A stretch of 64,000 bases of DNA, from contig NC_054559.1 in assembly GCF_017654505.1 (NCBI RefSeq), forward strand, positions 6,607,281 to 6,671,280, given 5' to 3'. Position numbers and translations under genes: made by a program. Below, in pieces: positions 44,842 through 56,900 of this stretch. Positions within the stretch are counted from its first letter, which is position 1. Each line of letters opens with the position of its first letter. The notes below the pieces were generated by a model, which was not told the origin of the DNA, ran no database searches, and saw only the letters and a list, made by a program, of their open reading frames with translations. Origin of the DNA: Polyodon spathula (taxonomy: Eukaryota; Chordata; Actinopteri; Acipenseriformes; Polyodontidae).

Positions 44842-44854
44842 ACTACAAATCCCA
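44842..44854 (+). promoter_or_regulatory. decr2: Putative ZNF143-type site in decr2 promoter
   Basis: ACTACAAATCCCA fits the vertebrate promoter motif ACTAYRNNNCCCR, linked to ZNF143/THAP11 binding at TATA-less housekeeping promoters. It stands in a locally CpG-richer patch (about 44850-44960) and about 130 bp before a good splice donor. No TATA box was seen. The factor is inferred from the motif only. Confidence 0.45.
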
Positions 44855-44864
44855 CGATCAAGCC

Positions 44865-44978
44865 GGATGCCGCACACCGGTGTCTGTAGTCCATTGTGTG
44901 GAGTGCGACTCCCAGAAAACAACGCGAAGTCAATAGTCCAAGGGAGCAAAGTCGATTCCTTACTGCTCGACTGAGAAG
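44865..44978 (+). other. decr2: Putative decr2 non-coding first exon
   Basis: The decr2 start codon lies five bases after an acceptor AG at 47900-47901, so an upstream untranslated exon is expected. CTGAGAAG|GTAAAT at 44978/44979 is the best donor near the promoter-like patch and would join to TTGGGATGG. The left boundary is arbitrary because the transcription start cannot be read from sequence. It implies a 2.9-kb first intron. Confidence 0.4.
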
Positions 44979-45346
44979 GTAAATGTGCGGTTATAATTAT
45001 GCGAGAATGATTCTACTTCTGTGCAGCAGCAATCAGTACTAGTAAATTATAAATGTAATCGAAAACATTGGTAACATGCTCAGTGTTTGTAATTGTATTA
45101 TTCCTGTAGATTCATCCAATATGTTGGTGTTTATACTGTGTGCAGGTTTTGATTGAATTTGCGATACATGCATAGACGAACTAAAAATAATGTAAACGTA
45201 TTTAATGGTAGTAGTGTATTGTGCCCCCATGCACGATCAGACGGGTGTTCTGTGGTTAGTGCTGCTGGCAAATATGATCATAATAACAACGATGTGTGGT
45301 TGTGTAGTGAAACAGTCTACCGTGCAGTATGTAGCAATCAATCTAC

Positions 45347-45393
45347 ATCGTATATATATATATATATATATATATCTATATTATATATATATC

Positions 45394-45430
<37 letters not shown>

Positions 45431-45432
45431 TT
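45347..45432. repeat. (TA)n(CA)n microsatellite
   Basis: About 65 bp of TA with ATCTATA interruptions passing into eight CA units, in putative decr2 intron 1. It resembles the (TA)n(CA)n found beside Tc1 copy A, but no Tc1 tip adjoins it here. Confidence 0.92.
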
Positions 45433-45799
45433 TTTTTTTAAACCCAATAGTTTACTTAAGTACAGTGGTGAGAATTAACTTTAAACCCTTGTAGCATTCG
45501 TGTTAGTGTCCTTTCAGTCTAGACCTATTCAATTTCTCCAATAACTATTTACGTTTTTTTTTTAAAGGCAGAACAAAAGAAATAGTATTTGTATGCTAAA
45601 AGTAGCGGATGACTTGGTCTCATAGAGGCGCATAATCATTGCGTTGCTGAATTGATTTGAATAGGTGATTACAAATTGAGTTAAAAAGCGGAAAATAATT
45701 GGCGATTCAAAAAAAAAACAAAAAAAAAAACGTGACATTTTCCAGCTCTGTATGAAATTTTACTCCTAAATCAACAGCAGAAAGAGGTATGCATCTGCT

Positions 45800-47060
45800 C
45801 TCAGATGTGAGGTTAACATCGAGCATTGCTGACCTGGTTAAGTGATTCCCACTGAAATCCATCACTCGTAGCAAACTGATAAAACATCATCAAGTCGTTC
45901 AGAAGCTTAGATAGATTCGCATTTTCGAGCTAAAACATCTTGTTGATTCGGTTTGCTTTCTGGAGAATGGGCTGAAGGAAAATGAGTTTGTTCATTGGGT
46001 CTGCGTGCATTTGATACAGAATTTTGGCACTGTAGCTTTTTTTGCCCTTTGCAAGCTGAAAGTGTAATCTCAGCAGTGCACATTGCTCAAGTACACAGTT
46101 TACACACGCACAATTGGACAGCCACAAACTTGTCAAAGTTGTAAGATTTTTAGTGGAGCTTTGCCAACATTGATGGTTGTGTTGATGGACAGTGCTGTGT
46201 GAAAACCATGTGTATGTCTACGAAATCATGTAGTCATTGTTTCGAGGCAGGGTATTAAGTGCTTTTGATGAACACAGCTGGATTGAGTGACAGACACACT
46301 TGATGAATACGATGTTGGGATTTTGCTGGTGGAACAGAATTGTTTTGCCCACACATGGTACTGCATCCACCTGTTGCAAGTCCATTGCATTGCCTAAACT
46401 CAGTCAAGGCTTGTGTAATAGAAGCAGCATCCCAGCAAAGGATGACACAGTGCACTCAAGTTTCTTACTGAAATACCTTACAACTACACTCTGTTGCTTC
46501 TGTGTGGATATATCTGTGCTTTCGTCTGCAATCAAAGAGCATGGTTCGTTCCCAATTTCCTGAAGAAGTTCCTGTTGCATGACAGGACCGATGGCAATTT
46601 GTCAAGACAACTAGAGGGAAGGCATGCCTTGACTTAGTCAGAAGACAGAAAAACTAAAACAGAGGTCAGAGAACCACTGTCAAAGATCAGACCACAACGT
46701 TTTCTAATGAGTGCTGAGCATTTCGTTTTATATAGAAATATGTCTCTGTGCTATGTCGCTAACTGTGCCTCCCAAGTGATCTACAGTCAAAATACTAGAA
46801 TGGCACGCAATGTGCGCTGCTAGTTTCAGCTCGGATGTTTTGAAAGAATTGTCAGCTTTTAACAGGCTTTATCCCGATATCAAATAAAGTCCGACAGTTC
46901 GAAACGGGAGCAATGTTTCTCATGTGCTTCTCAGTTTTGCTATGTGTTACGAGATCACTGTGGTGTGCTCTGATTTCTGACTTACAATATTTACAAAAAG
47001 CCTTTCCTGTTCTGCAAAAATAATTATGGGAGTTCAGTGGCAGTGTTTTTGTATGTCCTT
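45800..47060 (-). pseudogene. hAT-like transposase fossil (KIAA1586-like)
   Basis: Minus strand, in order: FCKYCKSEIRAHHSDLVTHS and KTEKHMRN at about 46990-46910 (C-x2-C and His pair of a BED-like finger), LKLAAHIACHSS at about 46805, then LIADESTDISTQKQQSVVVR at about 46520 (the D-E-S-T-D hAT catalytic signature), KCVCHSIQLCSSKALNTLP at about 46290, and LRLHFQLAKGKKSYSAKILY with LQPILQKANRINKMF at about 46080-45935. Stops and shifts are frequent. The right order over 1.2 kb makes the hAT assignment firm. It is an element remnant, not a host gene. Confidence 0.72.
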
Positions 47061-47901
47061 TATTATAATTTTTTTAATTGATTGGACCATGCCTGCAAAA
47101 AAAATAGAAAGCCGCGGCTGCCCAAAAAATACTGCAGCTGGGTTTTCAGTTTGGTGGGAAACCGCGTACATGGCAACCCTGATTGTATGCTACAGAGCTG
47201 CACTTGCACTCCGAGAGCCAATGTTTCTGCTTCATCTGCATACTACAAAGCCAAAAAAATGTACATATTTCAAAACTTATGAATGTGTTTAACATTATGT
47301 ATTAAGCTAAATCAGAACCTTTTTTTTGTTAAAGCTAGAAAAAAAGTGCACAATTTACATTAAATCTGGGGAAAAACGCTTGAAATATTAGTGATTTATT
47401 TTTTACGTTGTCACGTCATACATGGAAGCCTCCATTCTGGTTCTGTTCACTGCAGTTTCAGTGACACTTGTCACTTTAAACATCTCAAACTCTGTCCTGG
47501 GGACCCCCTGTGTCTGCTGGTTTTTATTCCAACTGAACTCTGTCACTTGACTATACCCTTAATTGAACTGATAATTTGCTTAATTGGACATTTTTACTTG
47601 TTTTCAACCCGAACCCTAACCCAGTTCTAAAGAGACTCACTGTTCAGCCTTTGCAGGTTAGCCTGTAACCTCCAGAAGTGGTGGTATATCTGTAACTAAG
47701 TTCTGGTTGTGTAAAGATCTATGCAGGACCCACAGATATGAAGAATGGAGAAGAAAGTAGAGCAATAATATATGGACAGCTGTGCTGTTTTTATAAATCA
47801 CCTAAAGGTATAAAAAGAAAAAATAATCTGCCAAATCATTTAAAATAGAAAATATTTGGTGTTTGTTTTAGTGTTGTCTTTTTCCCCACATTTTTATGTA
47901 G

Positions 47902-47992
47902 TTGGGATGGCAGAGCAGCAGCCCCCCCAGGATGTGGACGCAGATGAATGCCTGTCCAGCTACACCTACATCTACAGCCCAGACCTGCTCAA
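47902..47992 (+). CDS. decr2: decr2 first coding exon
   Basis: Acceptor AG at 47900-47901, five untranslated bases, then ATG at 47907 in a good context (GGGATGG). It encodes [19 protein letters not shown] and TYIYSPDLL, ending AA|GTGAGT. The acidic N-terminus with tyrosines matches DECR2 orthologues. Confidence 0.9.
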
Positions 47993-50900
47993 GTGAGTGT
48001 GCCCATAACCAGTGCTTTCAAAAACATGTCCTGTTGGTTTTTTTGTTTTATTGAATGCAGAAAGTAAATTAATTACTTTTATTATACAATACAAAATTAT
48101 TACTATGATAGTTTTACATTGTTGTACTTAAGTAACATGGCTGCCTTCTCTCGGTAATGTAAAGCCACATCTCATAGATTTTAAATCCTTTGGCCACTCA
48201 CTCTCTATTCCTGTTCATATAAGTTAAAACAATATCAGAGGTCGCGTTAATGCAAAATTTTGCATCTTAGATGCAAAATAAATCCATTGGATGGAAAAAT
48301 ATGGAGAATGGGAAAGGTATATATATAACAGCATTAAGGTGCACTCCAGGCCTGTAGGTGGCAGTAGTAAGCCTCATATTTTGCTTATTCAGCAATATTA
48401 AGAAGGGTGTTTACTTAAAGACGTTTCTGGCACCAGACCAGTGTCTGTGACAATATGGCGAAGCAGTTGTCAATCAGAAGTTTTTTTGCTATGCAGTTGG
48501 CATCTTCTGGTGATTCTCAAGTTTACTAATCTGCATCTCAGCCATCTGCTTCTGACTGTACAAGTACTACAGTGACTGAAGCAGTAGTAATGCAGAAAAC
48601 GCAAAAATTCTGAATAGGAGATGAAATACACGTGGCTTGTTTATCGAGACAGCAAGATGTGCTGTAGTGTGTGAAAGAGCTACTGGGCAATAAAAAAACA
48701 TACATACATACACGCAGATGTACAGATTTTCAAGAATCTCACTTAAGGCACAGACACAGCTTTGGATGAAAACACACGTAGGTGAAGGCAGCTTAGAATC
48801 CTGTCTCGTTGTCATGTGAACGGTCCACTGTTAATATATACTTTTGATGTGCTTCTGGCACATTTTTATGAATGTTTAAATGCTATTCAGGTGTCAGTGT
48901 TTGAAACATACACATACACTCTTTTATATTACATTCTGATGTACACTTAGTTGTTTTCCAAGCAAAGAACCGCTAAATAAGCAAATGTTTTAACATCGAA
49001 AAGACTTTAACTACAAGTAAAACAAAAAAAAAACTAGGGCTGTCACTACAAATACCTGTGCTGGCCCTGTGGGCACAAAGTGAATAAAATAAACTAAGTC
49101 AAACACAGCTTACATGTTTTACAGAATCTATCAAATGCACAGATTCCAATACATTGTTATTAACGCTACTGTTTAGGGATTGGTGACACTAATAAATGCC
49201 CCCTTCTGTGGACAAATTACACAGATATCAAGGACTTTTTTAAGCAAACGGTTTGTGTAAAAGTGTACTGGTAAAGTAAAGCTTATACATAATTCATTTA
49301 CATGAATGTATCTCTGAATTAATATTGAACAAAATGTCCTTTTTAAAATCCTGTCACAGAGATTTAAGGGCTACATAAATGTCAGTTGCCATCTGGAGGG
49401 TTCTGTTTATTATGGATGTTTGCTTTTTACTGCCATCAATAGCTCCATCCACAGTAATTCTGAATGTTTTCACTTCAGATGGCGATGCATTGAACTTGCG
49501 TTTTTGCTATAGAGCAATTTTGTTTGGCATAATAATTTACATACCACGGTTCTCTCATCTGATTCCTCAAAATATTTCCAAGCATGGCTTTGCCTCGTTC
49601 ATTTTGTTTAGAGATGCCATTTTATTAGAAATATATACAAACGTCAAAAAAAAAACGTTTTACTTAACCCGTGTGGACTGAACCAGTGTCAATCTTTCTG
49701 TTGCACCAATTAGAAAAACTACTTGGAGACGACTGCCAAACCCCTTCCTTTCTATAATATCCACTCTTACTGTGGCACCACAGCAGTCTGATACACAACG
49801 GATTACTGTATATTATGATAAATGATAACAATTAATACATTTGGTGCAATTTGTCACGTGACCGGTTTTACATCTAGCATTTTTGTTTAACTACTTCTCT
49901 AGGGTTTACACGTTTCTAAGTGTTTAAAATTCCCATCCCTTATATATAGCATCAAGAAAAGTGAGTCCTGTCTCCATATGTATATCTATATACAGACACA
50001 GATTGTTTAAACTATGATCTAGCGCAATGTTTAAACATTCATAAAAATGTACCAAAATGCACATCCCTGGAGTTGATTTAGCATTTGTGTTAGCAACTGA
50101 TCCTTTAGTCTGGTTAAATCATTGATCTATTGGGTGATTTCTGTATAAAAAAAAAACATGCCCCCTATCTGGCGAATTTGCATCACGTTGTACCACGAAG
50201 CAACAGCAGCATTCAGTTAGTTGTATTAAACAACAACTCTTCAGTATTGTACAAATATTTATACAACCTGTTTGAGTAAAATATTTTATGGTTCGCTTTG
50301 TGTTAATTGCTTTTACAATACGCACAAGAAAGGCCAGACATATCATACTCCAGTCGTGTGTTAAAAATCATTTTCACATTCTGAATCATGAAGAATCTGT
50401 TATGGAACGTTTATACTGGGTCTGGACAGATGATGATGTCAGACTGGCTGTAGGTCACTGTGCTGTTCCTCCTCCACAGGGACAAAGTGGCGTTCATCAC
50501 CGGGGGCGGGTCTGGAATTGGATTTCGCGTTGCAGAGGTTCTCATGAGGTAGGGGTGCAGTTCCAGCTTGGAATTAATCTCCTTCCCAGTGTGTTCACTT
50601 CCCATACTGAAAGGGCAAGCACCAGGAAGAGACTCAATCACTGTGGACGTGTGTCTAGAGGGGTCTGCAAAGTGCCTTCATAGTGTACCCTGAGTAACCA
50701 CTAACCATTTATTAGAAAGCTCATGAATAGTCTTGGCCAACAGGTTCTAAGTACAGTGCTCATTATCCACTGGTAGATTAAGCTATCTGGCATTAATGCT
50801 AACATATAATCGAGTTGACTCCCTTGCCTGGCATTCATGTCTACTCAAAACCCTCCACAAATCTCAATATGTTAACATGAGGAGTAGTGACGTTTTATAG

Positions 50901-53900
50901 TATTAATGAGGTGGATAGTTTACGACGATAATAATATTCCACAACTTCTCCCCCATATCTAACATGTCTGTGTTGCTCCACTTGTGTTCCAGGCACGGCT
51001 GTGATGTGGTGATCGGCAGCAGGAACCAGGAGCGTCTGGCAGAGGTCAGTGAAGGGACTCCTCGGCCTGTCGCTCTGAGCAGTCAGAGGCACAGTAACAG
51101 AAGGTCCAGCATCAAGTGAGAGATAATATGGGTTTTATCATTCTCTCGCTGCCAGCTTAGGCAGAGTGGCAGACAAGATTCTGTCGTATCACAATACCAC
51201 TGTCCTATAATTAGGAGGTGGAGTGGAAATACACTGATGCACAATGAAAACGCAACAGTCTTAGTTTTATATCAGTAGCTCATTGGGCACATACATAATG
51301 TTATTTACATTTCAAGTAGTGAGCAGATAGGTTTGTTGATTGTTTGAGTAGTATTGTTCATTGGGTAACGAAATACTGAGCTCAAGTCATGTGACTTCAT
51401 AAAAATGCCAGCTGCACAGTGTTGAGTTATTGCCAAAAATGAGTTGATTAACCCTTTGCAGTCCTATGTCAGACCAAGTCCGACATTACATTTTTCCCTT
51501 TTCAGTCCGATGTCGGACCCTGTCCAACATCATGAAAAAGACATAAAGCACAGGTCACAAGTCGTTTTTTTTCTCCGGAAAAAGCAGAGAAAACCTTTCA
51601 ATGGCCGAATGAGACCGATAGGAGCCGAATGAAGCTGGATAAAAAAAAAGGGGCGTATCTGATAGCCCCACGCACCACAGAGATAACGGACATAAACAAA
51701 GGAGGTAGCTGCTTCTGCATCCAGCACTCAAAGAATATCACAGACATTTGCAGAGCTTTTTCAGATGTTAGTAATACAATAATAACGGATCACATTATTG
51801 AGGAGTTTGGTGATAAAACGAGTAATCAGGAGAGGTTTTATCAGTATGCACGTCTGTGAAGAGGTATGTGAAAAATACAGCGATCAAGGGGTGGGGCTTG
51901 GCTGGAGATACAGTACTGAGTGTCCTTTTGCAATTCAGTGCCTTCTAAACCTGTTTTGAAAATATATTTCAAACAGCGCGTGTAAAATAAATGGCGTGTG
52001 TGGAAATAAATTGGACCTGACGCGCCTGACAAGCGCTGAATAAATGGACTGCAAAAGGATAAGCATCTGTATAAACAGCCAATCGAAAAGACAATATTTT
52101 AATTAAAGCAAGAACAGAGAAAGATATGACCATGCCCCACTTGAGTAATGGAGATCGGCTGGCTGCTATAGGCATGAGTGTAGACAGGCTGTCTGAGAGA
52201 AGTTCCCTGGAGAATGAGATGTTCTGCTTCATCAATCAGCAGACCATTCCAGAGAAACCAGGAAACCGGCTCTGTGAGGGACAGGCAACGTCCTGGAAGA
52301 CCACACTGGCCCAGGACCACCATATCCGACTGATCCATCTGCGTAATCGTTTTCAGACTGCAGAAATTCCAGGAAGAAATAACCTCAGCAGAATGACTGT
52401 AGCTCTCCGTCTGCATGAAAATGATTTGCATGCTTGGAGGCCGTTCAGGGGTAACGTTGACAGCAGAGAGACGAAATCGGCGTCTTCTGTGGGCCAGAGA
52501 ACATGAGGTGGCGGCAGAGAGTGGTGGAGTGTTTTATTCACCGATGAATCCTGTTTTGCCCTTGACAGACCTGATGGAAGACAACATGTGTGGAGACATC
52601 GTGGTGAGCGTTATGCTAACTGTTGCATTGTTCAAGCCAACCAGTGGGGCAGTGGAAGTGTGATGTGACACAAAAACGCCTTTTGTGCAGGTTGAGGGCA
52701 GTTTTACTGCTCAGCGATACATTGACAAAGTCCTTGAGGCAACACTTTTTCCATTCCTGCAAGCCAATCCAGAAGTGTCGATTTTCCAGCAGGACAGTGC
52801 AAGGCCACACAGTGCTAGGATTTGGATTGCACGATTTCAAGAAAACAATGTCGAGGTCTTGCCGTGGCCAGCTTTTTCTCCTGGCCTGAGTTCAATAGAA
52901 CATCTGTGGGACCAAATAGCCAGCTAGCTGCAGCTGCACTGGAAGAGTGGTGGAACAGCCCAAAGCAGTCTATCCAGAGGCTGATCAGGTCTGTGCACTG
53001 CCAGGATTGTGTTAATGCTCAGGGAGGTCATACCCGATAGTAACTTTGTAATGTTTTCATTTTGACAGTGTGTCATGATTCATACTGAAAACTTATCTTG
53101 ATTCTTTGATCTGTGTTCACATTTGCTGTGATTTTGTTTATCTATTTTTAAAATATTTGATTAAATCTGTTTATTTTGTGCATCTGTATACATTCTGCAC
53201 TGGTAGTAAATGGATAATAGCATGGCACTTTGAACCATTCTTTGAACAATAGAGCTAGTTACATACTGGTATAAAGTAGCCAACTAAACTTGCAGTAAAA
53301 CCTGGCATGAATCAATCTACTATTGAGTGGGAGTCTATTTTCCATCCATACTATGTTAGTCTAATTGATGTCAGTGTGGGACCTATTACCTGTAGGACAG
53401 GAAGTGATCTGAAAAAATTTAAGTCTGGAAAACTGGTCAACAACAAAACAATAAGGGACTGTTTGTTTCAGGGGCCTGCATCATCTTAATAGGTCCCTTT
53501 TAATTAAATGCAGTATGAAAATAAATACAATTAAGAATACAAGGAAAATATGAAGAGAGTAGTTAAATCAGATTATAGTACCTTTTTTTGATCTTTCTAA
53601 ATTACGTGTCATGCCATATCATTGCAGCACAGGGCAAAGAGTCCAAAGTCAATGTGTTTTTTGTTAGGCTGCAAAGAAGCTGACCACGGCCACGGGGCGT
53701 CACTGCCTGCCGCTGTCCCTTGACGTGCGGCAGCCCCAAACCATCGCTGCTGCTGTGGAGGAGACGCTCAGAGAGTTTGGGAGGATCGACATCCTTATTA
53801 ACAGTCAGTCTCGGTCCCATCTGGGATTTTCTGTGTGTCTGTTGCCTGAGCCTTATGTAGCATTTTAATGTAATCATTTAAGATTGCACTCAAATGTTTG

Positions 53901-56900
53901 TACTGTGCAATAAGGTGTATGGGTAGTTATAATGCTGGAGAGTTGGGAATAAAGCGAGTCAATGCTCAGTATTTAATCAATCAATCAATCAATAAATCTA
54001 TTTTATGTAGCGCCTTTCATAGTGGACCACCATCACAAAGCACTTTACAAGATGCAGTAGCAAGAGAATCCATAATACTTTAAATACAGAGAAATGCATG
54101 ATATACAGTAAAAAAAGAAGCATAATACATTAAATACAGTGGAGAGTGCATAATACATGATAGTAGCATAATACATGAAATAGTACATTACAGTGGGAAG
54201 TGCATAATACTTGATAGTAACATAATACATGAAATAGCAGCAACACAGCAGCTAATAGCAGATACAAGGCTTAGAGATAATGGAAAGCGAGAGAGAACAG
54301 GTGGGTCTTGAGAACTGATTTAAGATAAGTGAAGACTGAATACCAGAAAATCGTGTAAGCAGTTGATTTCACAGTACACATAATCGTTCCAGCAGTGTTG
54401 TGGTGCTGCTGCACCCCTTCCGTTTAGTGAAAATTAGGAAGATGACCATTATTAACTGCTGTTATCAAAAATTAGATGCAAATTTAAGTCTGAAATTCTT
54501 TTGCATGAAGCAAACCTGAATAAATTGGACCTCATGTAGGACACGATCACGTTCCTGAATGTTTTTAAACTCCTGCAGTGGTTTATTATTGTTGGTTGAT
54601 GAGAGTTCCTCCTAGAAGCTTTCTCTATGTGTTTTCTTTTTTAATGTAACCTTGTAGATGCCGCAGGTAATTTCCTGTGCCCTGCCAGCGCCCTGTCATT
54701 CAATGCATTCAAGACAGTGATGGAGATTGACACCATGGGCACCTTCAACACCAGCAAGGTGATCTACGAGAAGTGGCTCAAGGTACAGGATCTTCCAGCA
54801 CAATGCAATACAGCTGTAGTGCCTTTCCACATGGTGCTTTATAGGAGCTCTGCATCGCGTTTACAAAACAGAACACTGCTGTACACCTATGGTGCTATTA
54901 ACCATACCATTTACACCAATATATTAAAAAAAAGTAAATTAGGAATAGGCACATGTAATCGTTTATTCAAATAATCCATTAGAAAATTGTTGATTCGTTT
55001 ATAATCTATCTTGTATTGCAACAAATATAATTGGTCTGAGCAGAACATTTAACCACGCTAAGCTTGCTGCTGCAGTCCAGTGTATTCCTATAAGTAAATG
55101 TTAAATCCATACTTATTTCTTTTTATGGTTCTATATTACTCAAGCTCTGGACATTTAAAAAATGTAAAAAAAAAAAAAAAATGAAAGAAACAAGCTTTCT
55201 TCAAAGTGCAGGGTGATACCAGTATTGTAGCTATGGGTAACGGAGGTGGTTGGAATGCACCGTTGCACGTATTAAAAGCATATTTAATGAATCATTTTCA
55301 TTAATACAAGAGACTACAAACTAGAGTATTGTCGGTGGTCATGGTATAATTATTTATACTTGCACCGCTGTGGTTAATATTAATAAACAAGCCAATCCAA
55401 ACAGAACGAGATTACAGCTAATACAAATGTAAATTCCAGTCTGATTTGAAAAAAATGACATTAAAAAAAAGAGGTTTGTTTGGCAACGTTTTACCAATAA
55501 AAGACTGAGCTACATGACGAACATAGGGACAGTGTTAAACCTACGATATCATCCTACCAGCAGAGAGGCCCAGCCTCAAGCCTCGGGCTCTGTTTACTGC
55601 GAGACTGAGAGTATGCCTTGCACAAGCAGCAAAAGCACTGATAAATCAGAACAAACCATTACAGCCTGCTCCACCAAATACACTCCACCAAAAACAAACC
55701 TTACGGTCAATGAAGATGCATTGACTATCAGCACTTCAATTTTGGTATTTTGTAAGCATTATTTTTGGCCAGCGGCACTTTGATGTAAAGCATAATAGTA
55801 TAAGTGTTTAATCATTTAGTAATTTACATGTATTAGATTACTAAAGTATATGGAAATGCCCATCTCTAAAATGTTATGAGTAATATCCTTCCAATGTCTA
55901 TACTGTATATACATTTTAGGTGCAGGGCTTGAATTTCAATGCAGGAATCTTGCATTTTCAAAGTTGCTGCCGCATATCTGCAACTTGTGTGGGAAAATCC
56001 CGCAGAGATATTTTAAGACACAAAGCTACTGTATTTTTCACCTAGTTTAGAATGCCTGAAACACTACAACAGTCTCTAAGGTCAAAATAAATAAAACTAG
56101 TGCTGGATAGTTTAAGTGCAGCAAGACTATTCTCTAGTACGTCATTCTTGGCCACTATCTTTAAGCATTATAGAAATAGTACACTGCAGTAAGTAAAGTT
56201 TGAAAAAAAAAGACGATATTAAGTCTGCCTAGGTGTTTTGCAAGCGGTGACTTTTGCTTTCTCTCTCAAAACTCGGCCCCATTCATTTTGGGGCGCCAGC
56301 GCACCGAAGCTTAAGCACATGTTACACAGACACTGTAAAAGCCACCTACCTGGCTTGTTTAAAAGTATAGACTCTGGGCTTTCCAAAGATGTATTCAGTG
56401 TGTGTATGCGGTGCTTCTAGCCGGAACTACGACTGCCTGAAGTTAAGCCTCTTATCATTTGAGAGAGTTAACAGCTTAGGTTTAGTTTTGAGTCTATTGC
56501 TCTGTCATTGTAGCTAGACTGAAAGGAGCGATATAATGGCGATTTTTTTGCCATTTCCCCCCCTTATCCGCACACAAGGTCTAGTAATTCATATTTGACT
56601 AAGTTTGTTTTTGTTTTTTTTCGCCATGTTGTACAAGCCAAATTAAATATATGCACTTGTTTTGGAGGCCTGTAAAACTTGAGGCCAAAACTGGTTTTAC
56701 AAAGCAAATTTGCCCCGACTTGTGATGTCATCAGTGATTGAGAGCAGTGACTTCATCTCTCCTCTCAGCCAATCCCCTGTCTGGTTCTCTGCAGGATCAC
56801 GGGGGTGCTATCGTCAACATCTCGGCCACTCTGAGCTACCGGGGCCAGGCGCTACAGGTGCATGCTGGGTCAGCCAAGGCTGCCATAGGTAAGGATAGCC

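Larger units (their letters stand above)
51232..53070 (+). mobile_element. Tc1-like transposon, copy D, split by a miniature element
   Basis: Left tip CACTGATGCACAATGAAAAC at 51232 follows TA (51230-51231). The right tip ending at 53070 reads, in complement, CACTGTCAAAATGAAAACAT. A 607-bp TTAA miniature element sits inside the left half (51452-52058). Taking it out leaves about 1.23 kb plus the transposase, a normal Tc1 size. It is a different Tc1 lineage from copies A, B and C. Confidence 0.82.

Noticed and set aside
49379..49681. 100-codon open frame in decr2 intron
   Set aside because: Hydrophobic, AT-rich, no homology recognised, no splice context. Within chance expectation.
49036..49939. 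hAT element bounded by TAGGGCTGTCAC and TAAGGGATGGGA
   Set aside because: The two ends do not match each other and there is no 8-bp duplication.
50433..50479. Intronic C/D-box snoRNA (GATGATGATGTC near the acceptor)
   Set aside because: A single C-box-like string with no D box, terminal stem or proper spacing.
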